Below, piece after piece: positions 32,201-40,790 of a stretch of DNA of 64,000 bases; positions within the stretch are counted from its first letter, which is position 1; every line of letters starts with the position of its first letter. The position numbers and the translations under genes were made by a program. Source of the stretch: Rhizobium ecuadorense (GTDB lineage Bacteria > Pseudomonadota > Alphaproteobacteria > Rhizobiales > Rhizobiaceae); NCBI RefSeq assembly GCF_001187535.1, contig NZ_LFIO01000381.1, forward strand, positions 124,001 to 188,000, read 5' to 3'. Under the pieces are notes generated by a model. The model did not search any database. It saw nothing but the letters and a program-made list of their open reading frames with translations, and was not told the origin of the DNA.

Positions 32201-33325
32201 AAATCCGCCGAGCTGCTGGTGCGCCGCTATGTGCAGGATCATGGTGAATGGCCCGATACCTTCGGGCTGACCGCCTGGGGCACGTCGAACATGCGCACCG
32301 GCGGCGACGATATCGCCCAGGCGCTGGCGCTCATCGGCGTCAAGCCGCTCTGGGACATGAGTTCACGCCGCGTCACCGGCTATGAGATCATACCGCAGGC
32401 CGTGCTTGGGCGGCCGCGTGTCGACGTGACGCTCAGAATCTCCGGCTTCTTTCGCGACGCTTTTCCCGAGCAGATCGCCTTGTTCGATAAGGCGATCCGC
32501 GCTGTCGGCGCGCTTGAAGAGGACGAGACCGACAATCCGATAGCGGCGCGCATGCGCGGCGAAGCGGCAAGACTTGCGGAGACCGGCCTCGACGCGGCCT
32601 CGGCGAAACAGCGGGCCGGCTACCGGGTCTTCGGCTCGAAGCCCGGCGCCTACGGTGCCGGATTGCAGGCGCTGATCGACGAAAAGGGCTGGGAGCGGCG
32701 CGCCGATCTCGCCGAGGCCTATCTCGTCTGGGGCAGCTATGCCTATGGCGCCGGCGAGGAGGGCAAGGCCGAACGCGGCCTGTTCGAGGAGCGGCTGCGC
32801 TCGGTGCAGGCCGTCGTTCAGAACCAGGACAATCGCGAGCACGACCTGCTCGACAGCGACGACTATTACCAGTTCGAGGGCGGCATGGCGGCGGCGGCCG
32901 AACAACTGACCGGCGCGCGGCCCTCGATCTATCACAATGATCATTCCAGGCCGGAAAAGCCGGTGATCCGTTCGCTGGAGGAGGAGATCGGCCGCGTCGT
33001 GCGCGGGCGTGTCGTCAATCCGAAATGGATATCGGGCGTCATGCGCCACGGCTATAAGGGCGCGGCCGAGATCGCCGCCACCGTCGACTATCTCTTCGCT
33101 TTCGCGGCGACGACGGGCGCTGTCGGCGCCCATCATTTCGAGGCGGTCTATCAGGCTTTCGTCATCGATCCCGCTGTGCGCGATTTCATGATGGAAAAGA
33201 ATCCGGCGGCATTCGAAGAGATGACAGCGCGGCTGTGCGAAGCGATCGACCGCAGCCTCTGGACGCCGCGCAGCAATTCGGCCCGGTTCGACCTGGCCAT
33301 ACAACAGAATGAGGTGAGCCGATGA
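29300..33325 (+). CDS. cobN: Cobaltochelatase large subunit CobN
   Basis: A 1341-residue homologue of magnesium chelatase BchH/ChlH that inserts cobalt into hydrogenobyrinic acid a,c-diamide together with CobS and CobT (not in this window). Family segments are clear: MANYPNRDGRLGNGVGLDTP, FVIHMGKHGNLEWLPG-type (DAVIHMGKHGNLEWLPGKA), LNPKWI-type (VVNPKWISGVMRHGYKG) near the C-terminus. The protein is about 65 residues longer than P. denitrificans CobN. The extra length is explained by residues about 201-282, Ser/Pro/Gly-rich and encoded by a palindromic repeat. The stop overlaps the cobO start (ATGA). Confidence 0.95.
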   Translation: MHLLLAQQGTISDGEEAIDLGQTPGDILFLSAADSELAAVATAHQARGGPHSLRLASLMSLKHPMSVDTYVERTARHARLIVVRALGGASYFRYALEALHACAARNGTLIAVLPGDSRPDAGLAPFSNIASDDLDALWAYLIEGGDANARAFLDYAGAMLSGAEKPAPAVPLMKAGIWWPGRGLIGVDEWRRVAASMSSSSSEVVAPPSVLPDYRGRAAGLDPSFGPPTRGEIRDERPRSISSAESAASSGVSFVGGPSYLPISPLVGEMSGRTEGGAPSSMEEVGFSPIVAISFYRALVQSGETQPIEALIQSLQALGLRPLPVFAYSLKDPVSTGILESVFAAVKPDVVINTTGFAVSAPGADRQPTVLEANGAVVLQAILSASSREAWAASSQGLSARDLGMNVALPEVDGRVLARAISFKTAARYDAAVETNIVSSEPDAGRVGYTAQLAANWARLRATPARDRRIALIMANYPNRDGRLGNGVGLDTPAGSVEVLRAMAAADYPLADIPADGDALIRHLMQGPTNSGHDGRVIRETLSLSRHNSFLASLPNKIQDEVRGRWGDPENDPYFREGVFALPFARFGGVLVGIQPARGYNIDPKESYHSPDLVPPHGYLAFYAFLRREFGADAVIHMGKHGNLEWLPGKALALSDACYPEAILGPLPHLYPFIVNDPGEGTQAKRRTAAVIIDHLTPPLTRAESYGPLKDLEALVDEYYEASGGDPRRIRLLSRQILDLVTDIGLDRDAGIVSGESEGEALKKLDAYLCDLKEMQIRDGLHVFGVSPEGRLLTDLTVALARVPRGLGEGGDASLQRAIAGDVGVGGVPVAPTFDPLDCDMAALWTGPRPAILADLLDAPWRTNGDTVERIELLAAKFVAGEMECPTLWSQTRLVLSEIETRLKPSILACGPAEISGLLAGLDGRFVAPGPSGAPTRGRPDVLPTGRNFYSVDSRAVPTPAAYELGKKSAELLVRRYVQDHGEWPDTFGLTAWGTSNMRTGGDDIAQALALIGVKPLWDMSSRRVTGYEIIPQAVLGRPRVDVTLRISGFFRDAFPEQIALFDKAIRAVGALEEDETDNPIAARMRGEAARLAETGLDAASAKQRAGYRVFGSKPGAYGAGLQALIDEKGWERRADLAEAYLVWGSYAYGAGEEGKAERGLFEERLRSVQAVVQNQDNREHDLLDSDDYYQFEGGMAAAAEQLTGARPSIYHNDHSRPEKPVIRSLEEEIGRVVRGRVVNPKWISGVMRHGYKGAAEIAATVDYLFAFAATTGAVGAHHFEAVYQAFVIDPAVRDFMMEKNPAAFEEMTARLCEAIDRSLWTPRSNSARFDLAIQQNEVSR
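29914..30133. repeat. Palindromic mosaic element inserted in frame inside cobN
   Basis: The outer arms 29914-29937 and 30110-30133 are inverted repeats matching at 23 of 24 positions (core CTGTCCTGCCGGA against TCCGGCAGGACAG). Nested inside is a second inverted pair built on CCCCACAAGGGG (near 29980) and CCCCTTGTGGGG (near 30090). The reading frame of cobN stays open through all 220 bp and yields segments such as PLVGEMSGRTEGG, a peptide familiar from repeats translated in rhizobial genomes. Confidence 0.85.
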
Positions 33326-33957
33326 GCGACGAGATCCCGGACAACGCAACGGGCAAGGATGATGCGCGCCATGCCGAGAAGATGGCGAAGAAGAAGGCCG
33401 CGCGCGACAAGATCATGGCGACCAAGACCGACGGCAAGGGGCTGATCATCGTCCATACCGGTAAAGGCAAGGGCAAATCATCCGCTGCCTTCGGCATGAT
33501 CTTCCGCCATATCGCCCACGGCAAGCCGTCGGCCGTCGTGCAGTTCATCAAGGGCGCGATGTGGACCGGTGAACGCGATCTGATCGAGACGCATTTCTCC
33601 GATCTCTGCCAGTTCCACACGATGGGCGAGGGGTTCACATGGGAAACGCAGGACCGCGCCCGCGACGTCGCCGCGGCTTCGGCCGCCTGGGAAAAGGCCA
33701 AGGAACTGATCCGCGACGAGCGCAATTCCATGGTGCTCCTCGATGAAATCAATATCGCGCTGCGCTACGATTATCTCGACATCAACGAGGTCATCGCCTT
33801 CCTGAAGAGCGAGAAGCCTGCGATGACGCATGTCGTGCTGACGGGGCGCAACGCCAAGGAGGAACTGATCGAGATCGCCGATCTGGTGACCGAGATGGAG
33901 CTGGTCAAGCATCCCTTCCGCTCCGGCATCAAGGGTCAGCCGGGGGTGGAGTTCTGA
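33322..33957 (+). CDS. cobO: Cob(I)yrinic acid a,c-diamide adenosyltransferase
   Basis: A 211-residue ATP:corrinoid adenosyltransferase (CobA/BtuR type) that attaches the 5'-deoxyadenosyl ligand. The P-loop variant VHTGKGKGKSSAAFGM, then VQFIKGAMWTGERDL, VVLTGRNAKEELIEIADLVTEM and the C-terminal HPFRSGIKGQPGVEF are diagnostic. An extra Lys-rich N-terminus of about 35 residues precedes the P-loop, as usual in rhizobia. It overlaps cobN by 4 bp and ends the first cob block. Confidence 0.95.
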   Translation: MSDEIPDNATGKDDARHAEKMAKKKAARDKIMATKTDGKGLIIVHTGKGKGKSSAAFGMIFRHIAHGKPSAVVQFIKGAMWTGERDLIETHFSDLCQFHTMGEGFTWETQDRARDVAAASAAWEKAKELIRDERNSMVLLDEINIALRYDYLDINEVIAFLKSEKPAMTHVVLTGRNAKEELIEIADLVTEMELVKHPFRSGIKGQPGVEF

Positions 33958-33994
33958 GGCGTTCGACGACGATGGACGAGATTAGGTTCGGCGG

Positions 33995-34780
33995 CTAGAC
34001 GCCGAGCCAGACGCGCAGCGGATTTGCCGGATCGGCGAGCAGTTTGACCGCAAGGGCGACGCAGACGATGACGAGGAGCGGCTTGATCAGCTTCGAGCCG
34101 ATGCGCATGGCAAGCCGCGAACCGAGCTGCGCGCCGAGGAACTGGCAGGCACCCATCAACAGGCCGATCTTCCAGAGGATCGCGCCGAAACTTGCGAAGA
34201 CGATCAGCGCGCCGAAATTCGAGCCGAGATTGAGAAGCTTGGTGTGGGCGGTTGCCTTCAGCACGCCGAAGCCGGCGAGCGTGACGAAGGCGAGCATGAA
34301 GAAGGAACCGGTGCCAGGGCCGAAGACCCCGTCATAGAAGCCGATGGCCGGGACCAGCGTCAGGCCGAAGGCGAAGGGCGTGATGCGGCGATGGGTGTCG
34401 ACGTCGTTGAGGTTCGGCTTGACGGCAAAGAAGATCGCGATCGACAGCAGCAGCACCGGCATGATCGCCTGCAGCACCTGTCCGGGCACGATCGTGGCAA
34501 GGGCCGCGCCGAGCGCCCCGCCCATGACCGCCATCAACGCCATCGGCAGCTGTTCGTCAAGCTGCACATGGCCCTTGCGGGCATAGGCGAGCGTTGCCGA
34601 GGCTGCGCCGAAGATCGATTGCACCTTGTTGGTGCCGAGCGTCTGCAGCGGCGGAATGCCGGCGATTAGCATGGCGGGAACGGTGATGAGGCCGCCGCCG
34701 CCGGCAATCGAATCGACGAAACCGGCAAAGAAGGCCGCCGCGCAGAGCAGCAGAATCAGATGAAGAGCAATGTCAGGCAA
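33995..34780 (-). CDS. TauE/SafE (TSUP) family permease
   Basis: A 261-residue inner membrane protein with about eight hydrophobic helices and the two TSUP repeats: FAGFVDSIAGGGGLITVPAML with LQTLGTNKVQSIFG in the first and GFYDGVFGPGTGSFFMLAFV in the second. Members export sulfite, sulfonates or other organic anions. It is on the opposite strand between cobO and cobE. Similar genes sit in cob clusters of some alphaproteobacteria, but a cobalt role is only a guess; sulfur-compound transport is the family norm. Confidence 0.85.
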   Translation of the reverse strand: MPDIALHLILLLCAAAFFAGFVDSIAGGGGLITVPAMLIAGIPPLQTLGTNKVQSIFGAASATLAYARKGHVQLDEQLPMALMAVMGGALGAALATIVPGQVLQAIMPVLLLSIAIFFAVKPNLNDVDTHRRITPFAFGLTLVPAIGFYDGVFGPGTGSFFMLAFVTLAGFGVLKATAHTKLLNLGSNFGALIVFASFGAILWKIGLLMGACQFLGAQLGSRLAMRIGSKLIKPLLVIVCVALAVKLLADPANPLRVWLGV

Positions 34781-34928
34781 GATGGTATTCCGGAGGGGCT
34801 TTCGGGTGGCTTTGTTGCATTTCCCATCCCAAGCTGCAATGGCTGGCAGAGCATGATGCTGAAAAGCAGGAGCGGTTTTCCGACGGCATCATCTTCTGAG
34901 ACACAGCTGAGCGTATTCGACGGCTTCC

Positions 34929-35348
34929 ATGAGCGACATTCCCTTCGATCCTGTACGGCGCCACGTGCTCGGGCTCGGCTGCGAGCGCGGGACGGCGCCG
35001 GCCGAAATGCTGGCACTCGCCATCGCGGCGCTGGAGGCGGTGGGTATCGGCGGAGATGAGCTTGCTGCCGTCGCCTCCATCGACAGCCGCAGGCATGAGC
35101 CGGCAATCCTTGCCGTTGCCGAGCATTTTGCAGTGCCGGCGTTGTTCTTCGATGCGCGGCGGCTGGAAGAGGAAACGCCGCGGCTCAAAAATCCCTCCGA
35201 GATCGTCTTTGCCCGCGTCGGCTGCCACGGGGTGGCGGAATCGGCGGCACTGGCGGCTATTGGCCGGGATGCGGAACTCTTGCTCGGCAAGATCAAATCC
35301 GCGCATGCGACAGCGGCGGTCGCCCGCATCGGGTTGCAGAAAGCCTGA
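34929..35348 (+). CDS. cobE: CobE, CbiG-C-terminal-like cobalamin biosynthesis protein
   Basis: A 139-residue protein of the CobE/GbiG_C family: VLGLGCERGTAPAEMLALAIAAL, VASIDSRRHEPAILAVAEHF and VGCHGVAESAALAAIG are the conserved segments. CobE is needed for hydrogenobyrinic acid synthesis in P. denitrificans; the related C-terminal domain of CbiG belongs to the ring-contraction step. It stands 70 bp before the nucleoside hydrolase gene, and begins the second cob block with cobA-D further on. Confidence 0.88.
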   Translation: MSDIPFDPVRRHVLGLGCERGTAPAEMLALAIAALEAVGIGGDELAAVASIDSRRHEPAILAVAEHFAVPALFFDARRLEEETPRLKNPSEIVFARVGCHGVAESAALAAIGRDAELLLGKIKSAHATAAVARIGLQKA

Positions 35349-35417
35349 CGGGCGTTATGGTGGCGGCAATTCGCAGCGCCGTCCGGCAGCTCGCGGTTTA
35401 CATATAAAGGATATTTC

Positions 35418-36368
35418 ATGCACAAGGTCATTTATGACACGGACCCGGGCGTCGACGACGCCATGGCGCTTCTTTTCCTGCACCGCCATCCCGAAATCGA
35501 TCTGATCGGCATCACCACGGTTTTCGGCAATGCCTCGGTGGAGACGACGACGCGCAATGCGCTCTTCCTCAAGCGCGAATGGAATATTCCGGCACCCGTC
35601 GCCAAGGGCGCCAGCGTCACCATCGACCCCTCGCGCGCTGAGCGGGAATGGCCTTCCATGGTGCATGGCGACAACGGCCTCGGTGATATCGAGGTGCCCG
35701 GGACGATCGACCTGCCGCTCGATCCACGCCCGGCGCATCGCTTCATCATCGACACGGTCCGCGCCCATCCGGGCGAGGTGCGCCTTGTGGCCGTCGGGCG
35801 GATGACCAATCTGGCGCGGGCGCTGAAGGAAGACCCGGAGATTGCGAGGCTGGTCAAGGACGTTGTCATCATGGGCGGCAACTTTTATGTGCCGGGCAAT
35901 GTCTCGCCGGTCGCCGAGGCCAATATCCATGGCGACCCAGAAGCCGCCGACATCGTCATGACCGCGCCCTGGAAGGTCACCGTCATCGGCCTCGACGTCA
36001 CCTCGATCACCACGATGAGCCGCAGCTATCTCGGCGAGATGGCTGCCAGGGGCGACGGGGCGGTGAAGCTGCTAAACGCGCTGTCGCAGTCCTACATCGA
36101 TTTCTACAAGCATGCGGTCGAGGACGGCATGATGGTGCATGACAGCTGCGCCTCGGTCTATGTCGTGGCGCCGGAGCTGTTTTCGTCGATATCGGGCGCG
36201 GTGCGCGTCGTCTGCGGCGGCGTTGCCGACGGTCAGACCATCGTCAAGCCGGACGGCCGCCGTTTCCCGCCGGGCGACTGGGATGGCCTGCCCAGCCAGG
36301 TCGTCTGCACCGGCATCGAATCGGGGAAGGTCATCGATCTCATCCGCGACACGCTGCTTACCGCTTGA
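35418..36368 (+). CDS. Nucleoside hydrolase (IunH type)
   Basis: A 316-residue enzyme that cleaves ribonucleosides to base and ribose. The calcium-binding motif IYDTDPGVDDAMAL near the N-terminus is diagnostic, with GITTVFGNASVETTTRNAL and the later VVIMGGNFYVPGNVSPVAEANIHGDPEAADIV completing the metal and ribose site. Purine/pyrimidine specificity cannot be told. It is preceded by AAGGATA and lies inside the cobE-cobA interval; a link to cobalamin is not obvious, though nucleotide-loop chemistry makes one conceivable. Confidence 0.92.
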   Translation: MHKVIYDTDPGVDDAMALLFLHRHPEIDLIGITTVFGNASVETTTRNALFLKREWNIPAPVAKGASVTIDPSRAEREWPSMVHGDNGLGDIEVPGTIDLPLDPRPAHRFIIDTVRAHPGEVRLVAVGRMTNLARALKEDPEIARLVKDVVIMGGNFYVPGNVSPVAEANIHGDPEAADIVMTAPWKVTVIGLDVTSITTMSRSYLGEMAARGDGAVKLLNALSQSYIDFYKHAVEDGMMVHDSCASVYVVAPELFSSISGAVRVVCGGVADGQTIVKPDGRRFPPGDWDGLPSQVVCTGIESGKVIDLIRDTLLTA

Positions 36369-36377
36369 CGCTTGGGA

Positions 36378-36400
36378 GGCCGGCTGCATTGCGGCCGGCC
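36378..36400 (+). terminator. Hairpin after the nucleoside hydrolase gene
   Basis: GGCCGGC (36378-36384) and GCCGGCC (36394-36400) form a 7-bp GC stem 10 bp after the stop codon. There is only TTC after it, so it is a weak or factor-assisted terminator. It separates the hydrolase from cobA, whose upstream region (36405-36440) is AT-rich and may hold a promoter. Confidence 0.5.
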
Positions 36401-36557
36401 TTCGCGACCATATGATAATATATTCATATTGTTATTCGGGTTTTTCGAGAATTCGAATCCGCTTCCTCGCAAAGTGAGTCACGGTCATCTCAGCAACTTC
36501 AAGTGAGGCGGGGCGCGCGGCGTTGACCTTGGCCTTTCCGGGGCCTAGATCAACAAA

Positions 36558-37397
36558 ATGCTGAATAGCCAACTCTCCCATCTTCCGGCGCTGGAGCCGG
36601 GCAGCGTCTGGCTCGTTGGCGCCGGTCCCGGCGATCCAGGCCTCCTGACCCTGCTTGCCGCCAAGGGGCTTTCCCAGGCCGACGTCATCGTGCACGACGC
36701 GCTGGTCAACGAGGAATGCCTGGCGCTGGCGCGGCCGGAAGCGGTGGTGGAATATGCGGGTAAACGCGGCGGCAAGCCTTCGGCAAAACAGCGCGACATT
36801 TCGCTGCGGCTGGTGGAGCTGGCGCGCGCCGGCAAGCGGGTGCTGCGGCTGAAAGGCGGCGATCCTTTCGTCTTCGGCCGCGGCGGCGAGGAAGCACTGA
36901 TGCTGGTCGAGCATAACATCCCCTTCCGCATCGTGCCCGGCATCACCGCCGGCATCGGCGGGCTCGCCTATGCCGGCATTCCGGTGACGCATCGCGACAT
37001 CAACCACGCCGTCACCTTCCTCACCGGCCATGATTCCTCCGGCATCGTGCCCGATAGAATCGACTGGGATTCGATCGGCCGGGGCTCGCCCGTGATCGTC
37101 ATGTATATGGCGATGAAACATATCGCAGAGATCAGTGCCAATCTCATCGCCGCCGGCCGGCCGCCGACCGAACCGGTCGCCTTCGTCTGCAATGCCGCCA
37201 CCGGCCGGCAACAGGTGCTGGAAACGACGCTGGGGGAGGCGTCCGAAGCCATCGCCGCCTCCGGCTTCGAGCCGCCGGCGGTGGTCGTTGTCGGTGAGGT
37301 GGTGCGGCTCAGAGCTTCGCTCGACTGGCTCGGTGCGCTCGCCGGCCGGCGCCTGCAGCCCGATCCGTTCCGCCAGGCCGGCAAGGTGCTGATATGA
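36558..37397 (+). CDS. cobA: Uroporphyrinogen-III C-methyltransferase
   Basis: A 279-residue SAM-dependent enzyme that methylates uroporphyrinogen III at C2 and C7 to give precorrin-2. Family motifs are VWLVGAGPGDPGLLTLLAAKGL near the N-terminus, VVEYAGKRGGKPS, RLKGGDPFVFGRGGEEA, and FRIVPGITAGIGGLAYAGIPVTHRD. This is the CobA of P. denitrificans and not the siroheme CysG. It overlaps cobB by 4 bp and opens the tightly coupled cobA-cobB-cobC-cobD run. It also supplies siroheme precursor. Confidence 0.95.
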   Translation: MLNSQLSHLPALEPGSVWLVGAGPGDPGLLTLLAAKGLSQADVIVHDALVNEECLALARPEAVVEYAGKRGGKPSAKQRDISLRLVELARAGKRVLRLKGGDPFVFGRGGEEALMLVEHNIPFRIVPGITAGIGGLAYAGIPVTHRDINHAVTFLTGHDSSGIVPDRIDWDSIGRGSPVIVMYMAMKHIAEISANLIAAGRPPTEPVAFVCNAATGRQQVLETTLGEASEAIAASGFEPPAVVVVGEVVRLRASLDWLGALAGRRLQPDPFRQAGKVLI

Positions 37398-38701
37398 GCG
37401 GCCTCCTGATCGCAGCCCCTTCCTCCGGCGCCGGCAAGACGACGGTGACGCTCGGGCTGCTGAGGGCACTGCGCCGGCGCGGCATCGCGGTCGCGCCCGG
37501 CAAGGCCGGCCCCGATTACATCGATCCCGCCTTCCATGCGGCAGCGAGCGGCACGCCTTGCCTGAATTTCGATCCTTGGGCGATGCGCCCGGAACTGATC
37601 TCGGCCAATTCAGCCCTTCACCGCTCCGGCGACCGCATACTCGTCATCGAGGCGATGATGGGTCTGTTCGACGGAGCGGCCGACGGAAAGGGAACCGCGG
37701 CCGATCTTGCCGCCCAGCTCGGTCTTTCCGTGGTACTCGTCGTCGACGCCTCGCGCATGTCGCAGTCGGTGGCGCCGCTGGTCTCGGGCTTTGCCGGCTT
37801 CCGCGCCGATGTCCGTGTTGCCGGCATCATCCTCAACAAGGTCGGCAGCGAGCGGCATGAGGCGATGCTGCGTCAGGCGCTCGAAGCGATCCGCATGCCT
37901 GTTGTCGCCATGATCGGCAGCGACAAGGCGCTTTCCCTGCCGGAGCGTCATCTCGGTCTCGTCCAGGCCGGCGAGCACGCGACCCTTGAGAATTTCATCG
38001 ATCACGCGGCGGATGCCGTGTCCCAGAAGTGCAATTTCGAATTCCTGCTGCGCATTGCAAGGCAGGGGCTCAACCGGCCGTCGGCTGCCAATATCGATCG
38101 GCTGATGCCGTTGGGCGCCCGCATCGCCGTGGCGCGCGATGTCGCCTTCGCCTTTTCCTATGAGCATATGCTGCTTGGGTGGCGCCGCCGCGGGGCTGCT
38201 ATATCCTTCTTCTCGCCGCTCGCCGATGAGGCGCCGGCCGGCGACGCCGATGCGATCTATCTGCCGGGCGGTTATCCCGAGCTGCATGCCGAGCGGCTCT
38301 CGCAAGCGCAGAATTTCCGTGCCGGCATGCTTGATGCGGCGGCGCGCGGCATTAGGATCTACGGCGAGTGCGGCGGATACATGGTGCTGGGCGATGGGTT
38401 GATCGATGCGGCGGGCAAGCGCCACGAAATGCTTGGGCTGCTGCCTGTGGTCACCAGCTATGCCGAGCGCCGGCGCCATCTCGGCTATCGCCGCGTGACG
38501 CCGCTCGACGGGGCCTTCTTCGCGCGGACAATGACGGCACATGAATTCCACTATTCCACCGTTGTCTCCGAGGGTGAAGGAAAGCGGCTGTTTGCCGCGC
38601 AAGATGCGCTGGGAACCGATCTCGGCACTGTCGGGCTCCGACGTGGCCAGGTGGCGGGATCCTATATGCACCTGATCGATCTTGCGAGAGCGGCCGTATG
38701 A
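37394..38701 (+). CDS. cobB: Hydrogenobyrinic acid a,c-diamide synthase (cobyrinate a,c-diamide synthase)
   Basis: A 435-residue ATP-dependent amidotransferase acting on side chains a and c. The dethiobiotin-synthetase-like N-terminus has the P-loop APSSGAGKTTVTLGLLRAL and KAGPDYIDPAFHAAASG. The C-terminal glutamine amidotransferase domain has the nucleophile in IYGECGGYMVLGDGL and MTAHEFHYS near the end. It overlaps both neighbours by 4 bp (37394-37397 and 38698-38701). Confidence 0.95.
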   Translation: MSGLLIAAPSSGAGKTTVTLGLLRALRRRGIAVAPGKAGPDYIDPAFHAAASGTPCLNFDPWAMRPELISANSALHRSGDRILVIEAMMGLFDGAADGKGTAADLAAQLGLSVVLVVDASRMSQSVAPLVSGFAGFRADVRVAGIILNKVGSERHEAMLRQALEAIRMPVVAMIGSDKALSLPERHLGLVQAGEHATLENFIDHAADAVSQKCNFEFLLRIARQGLNRPSAANIDRLMPLGARIAVARDVAFAFSYEHMLLGWRRRGAAISFFSPLADEAPAGDADAIYLPGGYPELHAERLSQAQNFRAGMLDAAARGIRIYGECGGYMVLGDGLIDAAGKRHEMLGLLPVVTSYAERRRHLGYRRVTPLDGAFFARTMTAHEFHYSTVVSEGEGKRLFAAQDALGTDLGTVGLRRGQVAGSYMHLIDLARAAV

Positions 38702-39720
38702 GCGCGCCCATCGTCCATGGCGGTGGCATCACCGCCGCTGCCGCCGCCTTCGGCGGCAGGCCGGAAGACTGGCTCGACCTTTCCACCGGCATCAATCCGT
38801 GCCCCGTTGCCCTGCCTGACATTCCGCCAGGGGCATGGCACCGACTGCCGGACAGGCATCTCTTCGACGAGGCGAGGTTCGCGGCCCGCTCTCATTATGG
38901 CAGCGGAGAGATCCTGCCGCTGCCGGTGCCCGGAACGCAATCGGTGATCCAGCTTCTGCCGCGCCTGCTTTCGCAGGACAGGCAGGTTGTCGTGACGGAC
39001 GATCGTATCGCCGTGGTGTCGCCGACCTATGGCGAATATGCGCGCGCTTTTACATCGGCCGGTTTTGCCGTCGATGCGGTCGGCGATGTCGCCGAAATCG
39101 GGGGCGAGCATCGGCTGGCCGTCGTCGTCAATCCGAACAATCCGGACGGCAGGGTCTGGCCAGTGGAAATGCTGATTGCCCTGCACGACAGGATGACGGC
39201 GGCAGGTGGACTTCTCGTCGTCGATGAGGCCTTCGGTGATACCGATCCGGCGCTTAGCCTCGCTGCCCGCGCGCAGGAGCTTCCCAACCTGATCATCTTC
39301 CGCTCCTTCGGAAAGTTTTTCGGGCTTGCCGGCCTGCGGCTCGGTTTTGCGATTGCGCGCGAGGATATTCTCGCCCGTTTCGAGAACTGGCTCGGCCCCT
39401 GGGCGGTCTCAGGCCCGGCGCTTTCGCTGGCCGCCTCACTGCTGCGGTCCGACGTCTCCGCGATCCGCCACTCTCTGGATGAACGCAGTGCCGCCCTGCA
39501 GGCGACGCTGGCCTCGGCCGGATTGCGGATCAGGGGAGGGACCGCGTTGTTCACCCTTGTCGCCGATAGCAGGGCGAGCGACATCTACACGCATCTTTGC
39601 CGGCATCATATTCTCGTCCGCAAGTTCGATTATGCGCTGGATTGGCTGCGTTTCGGCCTGACGCCGGATCCGGCGGCGGACAGGCGGCTTGGCGAAGCCC
39701 TTCAGGGATTTGAACGATGA
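38698..39720 (+). CDS. cobC: CobC, threonine-phosphate decarboxylase-like PLP enzyme
   Basis: A 340-residue fold-type I aminotransferase-like enzyme supplying the aminopropanol linker (called CobD in Salmonella). The start VHGGGITAAAAAFGGRPEDWLDLSTGINP is characteristic. The PLP Lys lies in IIFRSFGKFFGLAGLRLGFAI, and VVVNPNNPDGR and LVVDEAFGD mark the cofactor pocket. It overlaps cobB and cobD by 4 bp each. It is the next-to-last gene of the block. Confidence 0.94.
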   Translation: MSAPIVHGGGITAAAAAFGGRPEDWLDLSTGINPCPVALPDIPPGAWHRLPDRHLFDEARFAARSHYGSGEILPLPVPGTQSVIQLLPRLLSQDRQVVVTDDRIAVVSPTYGEYARAFTSAGFAVDAVGDVAEIGGEHRLAVVVNPNNPDGRVWPVEMLIALHDRMTAAGGLLVVDEAFGDTDPALSLAARAQELPNLIIFRSFGKFFGLAGLRLGFAIAREDILARFENWLGPWAVSGPALSLAASLLRSDVSAIRHSLDERSAALQATLASAGLRIRGGTALFTLVADSRASDIYTHLCRHHILVRKFDYALDWLRFGLTPDPAADRRLGEALQGFER

Positions 39721-40697
39721 CGATCGACGAAAACCTCCTCGTGCTGCTTCTGGCGCTGCTGCTCGACCGGATCGCCGGCGATCCGCAATGGCTGTGGTCG
39801 CGCATGCCGCATCCTGTTGTCATTTTCGGCGCGGCGATCTCTTACGCCGACCAGCAGCTCAATCCCTCAAGTCTTACGGGCACCCAGCGCCGGATGAACG
39901 GCGTCGCAGCGATCGTGGCGCTGCTTCTGCTGTCGATCGCCGCAGGGCTCGTGTTCGACCGGTTCTTCGCGCTCTTCGGCCTTGCCGGCCTCGTGCTGGA
40001 GGCCGGGCTGGTGGCGATCTTTCTGGCGCAGAAGAGTCTTGCCGATCATGTCGCAGCCGTCGCTGCGGCCTTGCGCGGCGAGGGGCTGGCCGGCGGCCGG
40101 AGCGCCGTCTCCCGCATCGTCGGGCGCGATCCGGAGACGCTCGACGAGCCGGCCGTCTGCCGCGCGGCGATCGAAAGCCTTGCGGAAAATTTCTCCGACG
40201 GCGTCGTGGCGCCGGCCATCTGCTATGCGGTCTTTGGCCTGCCGGGCCTGCTCGCCTATAAGATGCTGAACACGGCGGATTCGATGATCGGCCACAGGTC
40301 GGAAAAATACATCGATTTCGGCTGGGCCGCGGCCCGGCTGGACGATATCGCCAACTGGCCGGCCGCGCGGCTCTCCATCCTGCTGATCGCCGCCGGCGCC
40401 TGGATCCGACGCGGCATGAGCCCCTGCCGCGAGGCGATCCGGGTGGCGGTGCGCGACGGCGGCCTGCACCGCTCGCCGAATTCCGGCCGGCCGGAGGCGG
40501 CAATGGCTGGTGCCCTCAACGTCCAGCTCGCCGGCCCGCGCATCTATGGTGGTGTCGTCGTGACGGAGCCGATGATCAACAATGCCGGCCGCGACGTCGC
40601 CACCGCCGGCGACATCGAGGACGGCGTGTCGGTGTTTTATGCCAGTTGCATGGTGCTTGCCGGTCTGATCTTCGGGTTGTTTCTGTGTTTTTTGTAG
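39717..40697 (+). CDS. cobD: CobD, adenosylcobinamide-phosphate synthase
   Basis: A 326-residue inner membrane enzyme (CbiB in Salmonella) that joins the aminopropanol phosphate linker to cobyric acid. Hydrophobic helices are seen near residues 7-20, 60-80, 85-105 and at the C-terminus (ASCMVLAGLIFGLFLCF). Family motifs are LLDRIAGDPQWLWSRMPHPVV, SLAENFSDGVVAPAICYAVF, and MLNTADSMIGHRSEKYIDFGWAAARLDD. It is the last gene of the cob run. Confidence 0.94.
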   Translation: MTIDENLLVLLLALLLDRIAGDPQWLWSRMPHPVVIFGAAISYADQQLNPSSLTGTQRRMNGVAAIVALLLLSIAAGLVFDRFFALFGLAGLVLEAGLVAIFLAQKSLADHVAAVAAALRGEGLAGGRSAVSRIVGRDPETLDEPAVCRAAIESLAENFSDGVVAPAICYAVFGLPGLLAYKMLNTADSMIGHRSEKYIDFGWAAARLDDIANWPAARLSILLIAAGAWIRRGMSPCREAIRVAVRDGGLHRSPNSGRPEAAMAGALNVQLAGPRIYGGVVVTEPMINNAGRDVATAGDIEDGVSVFYASCMVLAGLIFGLFLCFL

Positions 40698-40790
40698 GGT
40701 GCCACGCACTGCGTCTATGCCCCAGTGGACAGCTCCGGCTCAAACGTTTATGCGAAGCGCCTCGTATCTCATCAGACCGGAAGCAGAGCG

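Noticed and set aside
36405-36480. tRNA-like TTCGAATCC sequence before cobA
   Set aside because: No cloverleaf arms or acceptor stem can be formed around it.
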